Origin: Aeoliella mucimassa | GTDB lineage: Bacteria > Planctomycetota > Planctomycetia > Pirellulales > Lacipirellulaceae | Reading direction: 5' to 3' | Length of the DNA: 64,000 nucleotides | Assembly: GCF_007748035.1 (NCBI RefSeq) | Contig: NZ_CP036278.1 | Location: 4,836,001-4,900,000, forward strand | Shown: positions 27,240 to 37,700 of the stretch, piece after piece | Numbering within the stretch: position 1 is the stretch's first letter | Layout of the letters: each line of letters opens with the position of its first letter | Made by a program: the position numbers and the translations under genes | Notes under the pieces: model-generated | What the model saw: the letters and a program-made list of their open reading frames with translations, nothing else | Database searches by the model: none | What the model was told of the DNA's origin: nothing

Positions 27240-28190
27240 TTACCGAAATAGCTTACTTACCGACTCGTTTCGGTGGATCGCTTTAATCGCATCCCCCACC
27301 AGGTGATCGACCGGCAACCGAATAATCTGGGGAAGCCGATCCGTGATCTCGGACCCGAGCGGAATGGAGTTCGTGCAGACCAAACTGGTGATATCTGCCT
27401 GCTCCAAGCGATCGAGCGCGGGGCCACAGAACACCGGATGGGTAACACCTACGTGAATTTCCTTCGCACCAAAATCCCGAATCACCTTGGCTGCCCCACA
27501 GATGGAGCCAGCGGTAGAGATCATGTCGTCGAACATCAAGGCGACTTTGCCCTCGACCGAGCCCCCCAGTAGGTTCGCCTGCACGGTGGTTTGGGCGCTG
27601 GTGCGACGCTTATCGATAATGGCCACTTCACCGCCCAGGCGTTTTGAGTGCCCCAGTGCTCGTTTAATGCTTCCTTCGTCGGGACTCACAATCACGATAT
27701 TGTCGAGATCGATACCCGACTCGATAAAGTGCTGATTCAGCACTGGAGCTGCATATAAGTGGTCGACCGGAACGTCGAAGAAACCTTGAATCTGTGCGGC
27801 GTGCAGATCCATGGTCAGCACGCGATCGGCTCCCGCGCGGGTAATGATGTTTGCGACCAGCTTCGCGGTAATCGGCACCCGGCCTTCGTCCTTGCGATCC
27901 TGGCGAGCGTAGCCGTAGTAAGGAATCACGGCCGTAATGCGCTCGGCACTCGCCCGCAGGCAACTGTCGATCATGATCAACAGTTCCATCAGGTTTTCGT
28001 TGACCGGCGGACAGGTCGGCTGAATCAGGAACACATCGCGGCCGCGAATGTCCTCATCGACCTTGCAGGAGATTTCGCCATCGGGAAACCGCCCCAGCGA
28101 GATCTTGCCCAGCGGTACGCCGAGGTACTTGGCAATCTGCTCGCTAAGTTCGCGATTTGCCGAGCCACTAAAGAGTTTGATGTCCTGCAT
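27240..28190 (-). CDS. prs: Ribose-phosphate pyrophosphokinase (PRPP synthetase)
   Basis: A 316-residue class I PRPP synthetase, making phosphoribosyl pyrophosphate from ribose 5-phosphate and ATP for nucleotide, His and Trp synthesis. Motifs include IKLFSGSANRELSEQIA at the start, PYYGYARQDRKDEGR near 95-110, DLHAAQIQGFF (divalent metal and ATP) near 128, and MFDDMISTAGSI near 215, the PRPP-binding loop. ATG 28190 gives the normal length and has AAGGG nine bases before it; the longer frame uses GTG 28211. A 263-base gap separates it from the FAAL gene upstream. A short inverted repeat overlaps the stop. Confidence 0.96.
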   Translation of the reverse strand: MQDIKLFSGSANRELSEQIAKYLGVPLGKISLGRFPDGEISCKVDEDIRGRDVFLIQPTCPPVNENLMELLIMIDSCLRASAERITAVIPYYGYARQDRKDEGRVPITAKLVANIITRAGADRVLTMDLHAAQIQGFFDVPVDHLYAAPVLNQHFIESGIDLDNIVIVSPDEGSIKRALGHSKRLGGEVAIIDKRRTSAQTTVQANLLGGSVEGKVALMFDDMISTAGSICGAAKVIRDFGAKEIHVGVTHPVFCGPALDRLEQADITSLVCTNSIPLGSEITDRLPQIIRLPVDHLVGDAIKAIHRNESVSKLFR

Positions 28191-28453
28191 CACTTGTTGC
28201 CCTTGAAACACCCGCTCGTGCTAGCGGATTCGGTGAACGAGGGGCACGCATCCACCGCGGCCCAGGGCAACATATTTTGCCAGGATTCGTGCCCATTTGA
28301 TAGCCGGGGCGTTGCGATTTCGCCGCGGGCAACACAACAAATTGTCATGCTGGATGGCGGTTGCCAACGGGAATTCACTGCGCGGCTTCGCCCATAATCG
28401 AAACGAATCGCGATGCCCGCCATCCGATTTTATCTGCCACGATTATCCAGCGA

Positions 28454-30673
28454 CTATTCGCCCTCGAGCAGCCGCTCGGCATCTTCGTCGCTAAGGTTTT
28501 CGATTTCGGCGAGCATCGCTTCGAGTTCAGCATCGTCGACTGGCGCTGCTGCTTCGTCAGTCGCCTGTTCGGCCGCTGGCTCTTGCTGGCCGATCGATTG
28601 CTCGGCCAGGTACCGCGAGAGCGCTGCAGGAGTCGGGTAGTTCCAGGCCACGATCGGTGGCAATGGCACGCCGAACTCTTCTTCCAGCTCGTGGCTCAAT
28701 TCCACGGCGGTCAGTGAGTCGACCCCGAACTCAGCAAACGGCTTGTCGCGATGCATTTCGGCTGGATCCAGCCCAATGCGGTCTACCAGCCACTCTTCCA
28801 GCCAGGCTTCGATCCTCTCGGCGGTTTGCTCCACGCCGAATACATCGCCCGCCAAAAGAGTTCCATTCGTCCCCGAACCGTTTTTGCCCGGTCGTTTTGC
28901 TTTGCCGTTGGTCGCGGGGCGCGCTGATTGTTTCCATTCGTGAACAACACGTAATTTCGCCTCCATGTACTGGTCGCGTGTGAGCGACCGTTGCACTTTT
29001 CCACTCGAGGTCACCGGCAACGACGACTGACGAATTAGCACAATGGCGTAACAGTCGAGTTCGTGTTGGTCGGCGATTGCCTGCCGAATGGCGCTAACCA
29101 CTTTGGGGTACTCTGCTTTGCTTAGCTGTCGATCAATCTGATTGACAACCACGAGTCGCTCTTCGTCGCCGACGGTGATGCTAAACGCAGCACCCGGCAT
29201 CAATGCTTCGTGAGCCGCTTCGGCCGTGGTTTCGATATCCTGCGGATAGTGATTACGGCCACGAATAATAATGACGTCCTTTAAACGCCCGGTGACGAAC
29301 AATTCGCCTTCGTAAAAGAACCCCAGGTCGCCGGTGCTGAGGAACTCGCCTTCGACGCCGCGAACTCGGGTGTGGAAGTTACGATTGATCTCTTCGGCGC
29401 GGCCGAAGTAGCCCTGGGCGACACTTGGACCTTGCAGCAACACTTCGCCGACGACCCCTTCGGGGCAGACCGATCCGGTCAGCGGGTGCACGATTTCCAC
29501 GCGGTGCTCGGCCGGCGCGGTGCCCGAGCCAACCAGCTCTTGTGCGTGCTGGCTACTGCCATTCACCACGACTTGCACGTTACCTGCAGCCAGCGATTCG
29601 CGATCGACCCGCAAAACGGTTGGCTCTCGGCGATGCTCACTGCCAGCAGCAAGCAAGGTATTTTCGGCCAAACCATAGCAGGGATAGAACGCATCGGGGC
29701 GGAACTTGCTTACCGCAAAGGCCGAAGTGAACTGCCGCACGGTCTCGGCCCGAATCGGCTCGGCTCCACAGAAAGCAAGCTGCCAGGCCGAGAAATCGAG
29801 CTTCGCCCGTTCTTCCTCGGTGGTTCGTTTTACGCAGTATTCGTAGGCAAAGTTGGGAGCACCACTAATAGTCGCCCCGTACTTGTCGATTGCTTCGAGC
29901 CAACGCAGCGGCTTCTGCAGGAACGACGCGGGAGCCATCAGCACACTGCGTCCACCGACAAACAAAGGAGTCAGGATGCCGCCGATCAATCCCATATCAT
30001 GGTAGGCAGGCAGCCAGAAGACTCCGGTAGCGATGTCGCGGCCAGTGTGATCGACCTCGATTCCAAACGACTGGCGAATCGCCTCGAGGTTGGCAAGCAA
30101 GTTGCCATGCGAGACCATTACCCCCTTGGGGTCGCTGGTCGAGCCGGACGTATATTGCAGGAAGGCCAATTGCTCGCTGTCGAGTCCTGGCGAGGTCCAG
30201 TTCTCAGCTTCGCTGCTGGGGACTTCGTCGGTCGCGAGCCACCGCATCGAGGCCACGGCCTCGTCTTGCTGCGACATATCAACCGTGTCGAGCGTTTGGC
30301 TGGTGGTAAGGGCGACCAAGGCTCCGCTATCGCGGGCGATGCTCGCCATCCGCGGCAACGGCCGGCGGGGCTTCGGGTACGTGGCCGGCACGGCGACCAC
30401 CCCAGCGTACAGGCAGCCAAAGAAGGCGGTGATGAATTCGAGTCCCGCGGGATAGATCAGCAGTGCGCGATCTCCCGGTTCGAGTTCGGTACGCAAGTTG
30501 GCAGCAATCGCTTTGGCGCGAATATCGAGCTCGCGGAAGCTAATGCTAACTTCGCCTTCCTGATCGTCGAGGAAAACGTATGCGGTTCGCTCTCCAAAGC
30601 GGGCCGCCTGCTGGCGAAGCAGGTCCACCATGGAGTCGAGTACTTGAGCACGTTGCAGAATCACAGAGGCCAT
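28454..30673 (-). CDS. Fatty-acyl-AMP ligase (FAAL) fused to an acyl carrier protein domain
   Basis: A 739-residue two-domain protein. Residues 1-590 are an ANL adenylation domain of the FAAL type: FLQYTSGSTSDPKGVM for ATP binding, CYGLAENTL, STGDLGFFYEGELFVTGR, and an IIRGRNHYPQDIE segment near the C-terminal subdomain. Residues about 635-715 are an acyl carrier domain with FGVDSLTAVEL, its serine taking the phosphopantetheine arm. The tail is acidic. FAALs activate free fatty acids as acyl-AMP and load them on a carrier protein, usually to start a lipopeptide or polyketide. No NRPS or PKS lies in the window. The divergent thioesterase and Sfp-type transferase are natural partners: one charges the carrier, the other clears it. 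Confidence 0.9.
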   Translation of the reverse strand: MASVILQRAQVLDSMVDLLRQQAARFGERTAYVFLDDQEGEVSISFRELDIRAKAIAANLRTELEPGDRALLIYPAGLEFITAFFGCLYAGVVAVPATYPKPRRPLPRMASIARDSGALVALTTSQTLDTVDMSQQDEAVASMRWLATDEVPSSEAENWTSPGLDSEQLAFLQYTSGSTSDPKGVMVSHGNLLANLEAIRQSFGIEVDHTGRDIATGVFWLPAYHDMGLIGGILTPLFVGGRSVLMAPASFLQKPLRWLEAIDKYGATISGAPNFAYEYCVKRTTEEERAKLDFSAWQLAFCGAEPIRAETVRQFTSAFAVSKFRPDAFYPCYGLAENTLLAAGSEHRREPTVLRVDRESLAAGNVQVVVNGSSQHAQELVGSGTAPAEHRVEIVHPLTGSVCPEGVVGEVLLQGPSVAQGYFGRAEEINRNFHTRVRGVEGEFLSTGDLGFFYEGELFVTGRLKDVIIIRGRNHYPQDIETTAEAAHEALMPGAAFSITVGDEERLVVVNQIDRQLSKAEYPKVVSAIRQAIADQHELDCYAIVLIRQSSLPVTSSGKVQRSLTRDQYMEAKLRVVHEWKQSARPATNGKAKRPGKNGSGTNGTLLAGDVFGVEQTAERIEAWLEEWLVDRIGLDPAEMHRDKPFAEFGVDSLTAVELSHELEEEFGVPLPPIVAWNYPTPAALSRYLAEQSIGQQEPAAEQATDEAAAPVDDAELEAMLAEIENLSDEDAERLLEGE

Positions 30674-31234
30674 TGTTACTCGTTCTGGGGTCGCAGAGCT
30701 AAGGCGTTGGGAGGAAGGTAAGGCACCCTCAGCCTAGCGACTGAGCGATGGGAAATAGCAACAAGCCAATAGTTCGACTCATCGCACGGTATCGGCTTTC
30801 GGGTTACCAGTGTTGCAGGTTCCAGTGCCGCGCCGTTTTAAGTGGTGCGTCCCGCAGGACAGGACCTAGTCAGTGCCATCCGACCTTGTGCCCTCCCACG
30901 TACACGCGGTTCGGCAGAGTCCATTCCTACGCGATCCCCCTTCCTGGGCAAGTTTTCTATTTTATGTGCCAATTTGCCGCGACGTAAGACCCTTGCAAAA
31001 TACTTGTAGACCTAAAACGCGCTAAAATCATTCTGTTCCGCACCCTCGGCGCTACCCCGCAGCAATGCACCTAACTAGTTACTATGAAGCAGGTTACAAT
31101 AAGTCCTTGCTCTCTCGAGCGATCGTCGAATCAACACCTTCAGAGGCAAACTCCCTGCTCACTACCTATTACGCTTGGGATGTCTATCTGTTACAGGTGA
31201 GATAGAAATTGATTACTGAGCACAAAGCTATCGC
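30674..31234. promoter_or_regulatory. Divergent intergenic region between FAAL-ACP and thioesterase genes
   Basis: About 560 bases with no supportable gene, separating two divergently read parts of the same functional set. It should contain two promoters and possibly a shared operator. I did not find a clear inverted repeat or a convincing sigma-70 promoter. Confidence 0.4.
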
Positions 31235-32014
31235 GTGACACTTCATCCATTACTCCCTGAATCGATACGCCTGGACGCCCCCCGGCGGTTGTTTTGCTTC
31301 CCTCATGCTGGTGGTGGTGCGGCCGTTTTCTATCGCTGGCAACGCTACCTGCCGGAGGATGTTGCGCTCGTGCCGATGCGGATGCCTGGCCGCGAGGATC
31401 GGCTCGCCGCGCCGGTGTACGACGAGCTCTCGCACTTGGCAGACGAGATTACTGAAGCCATTTCCGCGCTCCCCCCTGCTCCGCACCTGTTTGTCGGTCA
31501 CAGTCTGGGAGGATACGTGGCGTTCGAGGTAACCCGCCGGCTGGTGGATCGCCAACTCCCCTTACCCCACAAACTGATTGTCGCCGCCTGCGGCGCACCG
31601 CGCGGCACCAAGCCGAAGTCGCCGATCGGCCAGCTGCCGGATCAGGATTTCATCGACGAAGTCTCGAATCGGTACGACGGCATCCCGGCTGCGGTTCGCG
31701 AGTCGCCCGAATTAATGGCCATGGTGCTGCCGCCGCTGCGGGCTGATATTCAGATGATCGAGACCTACGAATACATCGCCGGCGAACCGCTGCCGGTCGA
31801 CATCCTTGCGCTCGGCGGTACCAACGACCCCGGCGTAGCGGTCCATCGCCTAAACGCCTGGCGGGAGCTGACCAGCCGCCACTTTGCCATGCGTTTGATG
31901 CCTGGCGGACATTTCTTCCTGCACCCCGCCCCGCGGCGCGAAGCGACGTCGAAGGCGGTTCCGCCAGCGATTGCGATGGTTCTCGCCGCGTTGCCAGAGC
32001 TGGGGGACCAGTAA
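31235..32014 (+). CDS. Type II thioesterase (alpha/beta hydrolase)
   Basis: A 259-residue thioesterase of the GrsT/RifR type that edits carrier proteins in non-ribosomal and polyketide synthesis. Visible are LFCFPHAGGGAAVFYRW near residue 19, the nucleophile in FVGHSLGGYVAFE near residue 90, the Asp region ALGGTNDPGV near 200 and the His in MPGGHFFLH near 230. The start is GTG 31235. Its stop is followed at once by the ATG of the phosphopantetheinyl transferase, so the two are translationally linked. The natural partner is the divergent FAAL-ACP protein. Confidence 0.88.
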   Translation: MTLHPLLPESIRLDAPRRLFCFPHAGGGAAVFYRWQRYLPEDVALVPMRMPGREDRLAAPVYDELSHLADEITEAISALPPAPHLFVGHSLGGYVAFEVTRRLVDRQLPLPHKLIVAACGAPRGTKPKSPIGQLPDQDFIDEVSNRYDGIPAAVRESPELMAMVLPPLRADIQMIETYEYIAGEPLPVDILALGGTNDPGVAVHRLNAWRELTSRHFAMRLMPGGHFFLHPAPRREATSKAVPPAIAMVLAALPELGDQ

Positions 32015-32016
32015 CC

Positions 32017-32766
32017 ATGCAGTGTCCCTCCCTGCTCGAAGCAGAGACTGTCGACTGGCAGCAAGCTCCCTGCTCGCTGGCCAGCGACGAGCTGCACGTC
32101 TGGAGCTGGGATACCAACCAGTTTGCTGCGACGAACGAATGCCTCTCGTGGCTCGATGCTGCCGAGCAGCAATGGCACAACCAGCTTGCTACTACTGCTT
32201 TGAAGCAACGCTACGCTGGCGCTCACCTGGGGATGCGACGCGTTCTCGCGAGTTACCTGCAAGTCGCTCCGCAGCAGGTTGCTTACCACATTTCGCAGCT
32301 AGGCAAACCGTCGCTCCCGGGAAGCGAGCTGCACTTCAATCTCAGCCATACCAGCAGCCAAGTGCTGCTCGCCGTGTCGAAGTCGAACGTAGGGATCGAT
32401 TGCGAACAGCTCCGCGAAGTCACCACGCGCGACTCACTCGCAAGCAAACACTTCACCACGGAAGAGCTCGCTGCGTATCACCAGTCGCCCGCTACCGAAG
32501 CGGTACGTTACTTCTTTCAGACATGGACTCGCAAAGAGGCGATCGTCAAGCTGACCGGCTTGGGACTCACTGCGCGAGTCGAACAACTCAACACCCAAGC
32601 GGGCGAGCAGTCGGTCAATACCGTCGCGATTCCTCCGACTTGGAACACCAGTCACTCGGCAGTCGTGCTGATGGATCTTACGAGCCCCTCGCATCTAGCA
32701 GCTTCGCTCGCAGTCGAACAGCAACCAGCTCAAGTTCGCTGCTATCGCATGACCGACCTCGGCTAG
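32017..32766 (+). CDS. 4'-phosphopantetheinyl transferase, Sfp type
   Basis: A 249-residue Sfp-type enzyme that moves phosphopantetheine from CoA to a carrier-protein serine. The motifs FNLSHTSSQVLLAVS, VGIDCEQLR (magnesium-binding Asp and Glu) and FFQTWTRKEAIVKLTGLGL (catalytic Glu and Lys) appear in the family order. Length is typical (about 230-250). It begins two bases after the thioesterase stop and is followed by a strong bidirectional terminator. It probably activates the ACP domain of the divergent FAAL protein, and perhaps others in the genome. Confidence 0.93.
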   Translation: MQCPSLLEAETVDWQQAPCSLASDELHVWSWDTNQFAATNECLSWLDAAEQQWHNQLATTALKQRYAGAHLGMRRVLASYLQVAPQQVAYHISQLGKPSLPGSELHFNLSHTSSQVLLAVSKSNVGIDCEQLREVTTRDSLASKHFTTEELAAYHQSPATEAVRYFFQTWTRKEAIVKLTGLGLTARVEQLNTQAGEQSVNTVAIPPTWNTSHSAVVLMDLTSPSHLAASLAVEQQPAQVRCYRMTDLG

Positions 32767-32810
32767 GCGACGAGATACCGTCACCTGAACGAGTGAGGGC
32801 CTAATCAATA

Positions 32811-32846
32811 AAAGGGTGCCATGGCCTCGCAGCCATGGCACCCTTT
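32811..32846. terminator. Bidirectional intrinsic terminator between the Sfp-type gene and pckA
   Basis: A perfect 15-bp stem: AAAGGGTGCCATGGC (32811-32825) with 32832-32846, and a 6-base loop. A-rich and T-rich ends lie on both sides, and it separates two convergent genes. Confidence 0.85.
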
Positions 32847-32874
32847 GTCGTTTACTTAGCTAATTGCTTGGCAA

Positions 32875-34470
32875 TTAGACAGCGGCTTCCACGTTGGGGC
32901 CAGCTGCTTTGATTTCGTCCGAAGCACCTTCTTCGAACTTCTTGAAGTTCGTCACGAACAAGCTAGCGAGCTTGCCAGCGGTCTTCTCGAAGGCTTCCTT
33001 GTCGGCCCAAGTGTTCTTGGGGACCAGGATCTCGCTCGGCACATTCGCACACTCGGTGGGTACTTCCACGCCGAACACCGGATCGGTGGCGGTGGGAGCA
33101 TCGACCAGCGTACCATCGTGAATCGCATCGATGATCGCCCGAGTGTACTTCAGGCTCATGCGTTCGCCGGTTCCGTAGGCACCGCCGCTCCAGCCGGTGT
33201 TCACCAACCAAGCAGTAGCGCCGTAGCTTCGCATCTTTTCGGCCAACAGCTCGGCGTACTTCGAAGGATGCCATACCAGGAACGGTGCACCGAAGCAGGC
33301 ACTGAACGTCGCTTCGGGCTCGGTCACGCCGACTTCGGTTCCAGCCACCTTAGCCGTGTAACCACTAATGAAGTGGTACATCGCCTGCTCGGGGGTCAGC
33401 TTGCTGACCGGTGGCAGTACACCGAACGCGTCGCAGGTCAAGAACACGATGTTCTTGGGATGACCACCGATGCAAGGGATCTTGGCGTTGGGAATGTGCT
33501 CGATGGGATAGCTCGCCCGAGTGTTCTCGGTAAGCGACACATCGTCATAGTCCACTTCGCGAGTCTCGGGATCGACGATCACGTTTTCCAACACGGTACC
33601 GAACTTGATAGCACCGTAAATCTCCGGCTCTTTCTCGGCCGACAGATTGATGGTCTTTGCGTAGCAACCACCTTCGATGTTCGACACACCGGTTTCCGAC
33701 CAGCAGTGTTCGTCGTCGCCGATCAGGGCGCGATTCACGTCTGCCGAGAGCGTGGTTTTACCTGTACCCGACAGACCGAAGAACAGCGACACGTCGCCTT
33801 TTGGGCCTTCGTTGGCCGAGCAGTGCATCGACAGGATGCCCTTCTTCGGCATCAGGTAGTTCATGATGGTGAACACACCCTTCTTCATCTCGCCTGCGTA
33901 TTGCGAACCGAGAATCACGAACTCGCCAGCGGCAAAGTTCAAGGCTACGCTCGTGGTGTTTTCGACACCTTCGACCGATGGATCGGCTTCGGTGCAACCA
34001 GCGTTGAACACCACGTAGTCAGGTTCGCCGTACGATTCTAGCTGTTCCTTCGTGGGACGGATCAGCATGTTATGCATGAACAAAGCGTGATAGCTTCGCG
34101 AGCAAATGACACGAACTTTGATTTGGTTTTCTGGTTCCCAACCGGCATAGCCATCGAGAACAAATAGTTGATCACAGGTGTTCAGGTAATCGATCGCCAT
34201 CTTGCGATTCTTACCAAACGAGTCCTCAGTAAACGGGATATTTACGTTGCCCCACCATACGTCGTTATCGCTGGAGGCTTCTTTGACAACCCGCTTATCT
34301 TTCGGGCTGCGGCCCTTCTTCGCGCCAGAGTTGGCGTTAATAGCTCCACTGCTTGTTAACTGTTCGCCGTCAGTTTCGACGCCCAGTTCGCACAGTTCCG
34401 CTGGCGAAAGATTACGGAGGACCTTCTTGACTGTTATTCCATAAACAGACAGGTCGACAGGAACATTCAT
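32875..34470 (-). CDS. pckA: Phosphoenolpyruvate carboxykinase (ATP)
   Basis: A 531-residue ATP-dependent PEP carboxykinase, converting oxaloacetate to PEP at the start of gluconeogenesis. The kinase-1a P-loop [15 protein letters not shown] is near residue 230, with [27 protein letters not shown] after it, the kinase-2/metal region. The substrate-binding motif is ARSPKDKR-like near the N-terminus ([12 protein letters not shown]), and [10 protein letters not shown] lies near 430. Length and motif order are those of bacterial PckA. It is a single-gene unit between two terminators or intergenic gaps. Confidence 0.97.
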   Translation of the reverse strand: MNVPVDLSVYGITVKKVLRNLSPAELCELGVETDGEQLTSSGAINANSGAKKGRSPKDKRVVKEASSDNDVWWGNVNIPFTEDSFGKNRKMAIDYLNTCDQLFVLDGYAGWEPENQIKVRVICSRSYHALFMHNMLIRPTKEQLESYGEPDYVVFNAGCTEADPSVEGVENTTSVALNFAAGEFVILGSQYAGEMKKGVFTIMNYLMPKKGILSMHCSANEGPKGDVSLFFGLSGTGKTTLSADVNRALIGDDEHCWSETGVSNIEGGCYAKTINLSAEKEPEIYGAIKFGTVLENVIVDPETREVDYDDVSLTENTRASYPIEHIPNAKIPCIGGHPKNIVFLTCDAFGVLPPVSKLTPEQAMYHFISGYTAKVAGTEVGVTEPEATFSACFGAPFLVWHPSKYAELLAEKMRSYGATAWLVNTGWSGGAYGTGERMSLKYTRAIIDAIHDGTLVDAPTATDPVFGVEVPTECANVPSEILVPKNTWADKEAFEKTAGKLASLFVTNFKKFEEGASDEIKAAGPNVEAAV

Positions 34471-34736
34471 GGCAGTTCTCGGATCCGATCGTGGCTAAAG
34501 TAGAAATGGAAAAGCTGAATTACTTGGCAGCCTACCGAAGCAATAAGCGTGCCACAACCCAGCAAAAAATGAACTGCATGTTTGATCGCTGTTTCGTGCG
34601 ATTACGCACTGAACAACCAAAGCCACGCGCGCACTATCGCACACAAAAGTGTGCCAACGTGCGTCAGTTCGCTCGCACAGCCGACAGCTCAACCACTTAA
34701 AAGCGGGCAAGATGGATAAGCTATCACCTCCGTGGC

Positions 34737-37700
34737 TTACGGCTGCGCGGGTTCCTCTTCGGCTGGGCGGGGATCGTAGCCGGTATCCACTAATAGATAC
34801 CCCGCCCATAGGAATGGGTGCTCTGCGGTCGGCACCTCGCTGGTTGCATCGGCTCGCTTGTATCGCGGCTCCTGATCGGGATCCAAATTGGTCCGTCGCG
34901 CCAGCGCGACACTTCGCCGCCAAGCTTCGTCGGCGGTCGTGTGCGGTAGCTCTAACACTAACTCACGCAGCAGGTCACGTTGGGTCTTGCCGCTGGTTTG
35001 CCAGCGACTCAGCATCACGGTCTTCGCCCCGCTGGCGAGCAGCGTGCAACTGGCGTGGAACATCTCCGGCCCGGGCACTACAGCTTCGGCATTGCGCGAG
35101 CGACTTCGCGCCTTGAGGCCCGATTCGGCGACGGTTCGCATGCCGCCCAGGATGATGCGTTCGCACCCTGGCAGTGGCAACTCGGTCCAGGTTCCCAAGG
35201 TCCCGCGCGATGTCGGCCGATCGAGCGGCATCGGCGTGAACGCATAGGGTTCGCTGGGGTCGATTTCCGCAGTGGCGAGCACCACCAGTTCTTCGGCCAT
35301 GCTGGCGATCAGCGGCGTGGGAGTCGTTACCGGGGCGTTGAGCACCACCGAACCAGTGACGGTGCTGGCAATCTCTTCGGCTGCCTGTTGCGGCAAGAAG
35401 TCGGTCGCTCCTGCGCCGATTTCGGCCGCCACGATCGAAGTGCGAATCGGCCGCATCGGCTTGGCGTTCGGCATTGCGTAGCCGAGGGTCGGCGCGTATC
35501 GCACTGGAGTACGGTCGATCACAAAGTCCTTGTTGCCACCGATCGTAGGCATCAACGCTTCGATCGGCGCGTGCCAGAGCACCCCGTCGGGAATCACGAT
35601 CAGCTCTTTGGTGTTCGTCAGGTTGATCCGCGACTCCTCGAACAACAGGTCGCCGTACTGCATGGCCATCGGCTTCCACAGTTCAAGCGACAGGTCTTCG
35701 GTCGTCAGCGTTCGGCTTTGCGTAAAGTTGCCCATCGCTCGCAGCATGTCGCCGGTGGCTTCGGCCATCACTTCCGCATCCGGCAATCGCCAAAGGTGGT
35801 AGTCTTTGTCGAGCAGCACAAACCCAAACACCGCGTTGCCCGCTTGATGGAACACCATCACGGTTTGCCCCTTATCGAGCTTCTGCTGCAGGGCAGCCGC
35901 ATTCATGCGAGGCGGAACCATCATGTCGGTCGCATCGCGTCGCATCGCCAGGCGACGGATGAGTGCCTCGCGCTGCTCGGCGTTGCTCGCCAGGCGCTTG
36001 AGCAGGTTGTACTGGTTGTTGTCCATCTTGCCCGAGTCGTCGGCCATCGGCTTCGCGTCGATCTCGGCGCGAATCTCCGCCGCTTGCTCCACCAGCTTGC
36101 TGTAATCGGGAGCACGCAGCAGCAGGTCGCGCCGCTCGACCGCCGCTTCAGGCGACAGCAACACGGGGTCGCTTTCCAGCAAGTGACGAATCGCCAGCAG
36201 TCGACCGCCGATGCCTTGGGCGAGCCAGAACCGCCGTCGCTTCGCCAAGTCGGCAATGTCGATCGCATCGGTCACTTGCTCTCGGTCGAGCGCCGACAGC
36301 AACCACCGATTCATCGCTCCCTCGTAGGGGGTCGTCAAGTTCGTAAGCGTTTCCAGTGGACTGTACGCCCAATCCGCAGCCAGCGGCTCTCGCAGCAAGA
36401 TTGCGTACAAGTCGACCGCTTCACGCGTCGGCAACCGGCCGCTATCCACGCGACCAGTCGTGAGCCCGATCTGGAAGTTCCGCAGCGATTGGGCGCGATT
36501 CTGCACGATGGCTTCAGCAATCGCCTTATCGCCTAGCTTCGCATTGTTCTCTTCGTAAGCGATGAAGGCCTCGACGTATCGCCGCCAGGGACCAAGTCGT
36601 CCCGCCTTTAAGTCGCGTCGCCGAGTGCTAATGGCTCCCAGCTTCGCCAACGAAGTGCGAGAATCGCCGGAGGAGACAAGCTGCTCGGCCTCGCCGATCA
36701 AACAGGTTGCCGCCAGGTGATCGAAGTTCTTGCGAGTCGCCCACTGAGCAGCAACGTCGAGCTGTGCCAAGGCACCTTCGCCGCCACCGGCGATGAAGGC
36801 CCGATGCATCAGTTCGAACGATGCACCGAGCAGATCGTAGTCTTCGTAGGCGTAGGCCGCGTAGCTTGCCTCGGTCGCCAGGTTCAGCGCCGCCTGGGCG
36901 TTACCCGACTCCAGGGCGATGGTCGCTTGCCCCAGCAATGCGGCCGCGGTGAGGTCGTGATCGTAGCGACCATCAATCAACGCGGCTCGCGAAAAGTGAG
37001 CGAGCGCTTGCTGCGACTCACCAATGCCCTGCTGAGCAGTCGCCAGCAGCAGTTCACTCCAAACGCCCGACCAGTGATTCCGCTGGGTCGTGTCGCCTCG
37101 TGCGAGGGTGTCGACCAGGCTCTTGCTCATGCGATCGGTCTTGCCGAGCGGCCCGAGAATCTCGTTTCGCCGGCGAATCGCCAGGGCGGTTGCACGCACC
37201 ACCTCGACGACGTCGACCCGCCACATCTGCTGGCTCTGAATCGTGCCGCCTTGCTGCAGCCGCTGCTCGGTAATCATCTCTCCCTGCTGGATCAGCATGG
37301 TATCGGGCAGCTGCCCGTAGGTGACCTGACGTTGCGGGCGCCCCCACGGGGCGATGCGCCGCACGGGGTTCGCATCGGGGCGAATCGCTTGGCGGAAGTC
37401 GACCGATAGCAGCCACTTTGGGTAGCTCAAATACAGTTCGCAGGCCGCATCGAACTCCACCAGGGCCTGGCTCGTGTTGCCCATCTGGTAATAGGTTTCG
37501 CCGAGCATGGTTTGATAGCAGATCGAATCGATCCAACGCGTCAGACCGATGCGGATACCGCCGCGGACTTCGCCCTGGAAATCCTTCAATGCCCCACGAT
37601 AATCCCCCTCGTAGAGCTCCTCGATCGCCATGTAGTAGCCCTGCGTCGGCGTCGTGCTGCCGAGCTGAGCCAGCGCTGGCTGGTGGAGCCCGGCCACAAC

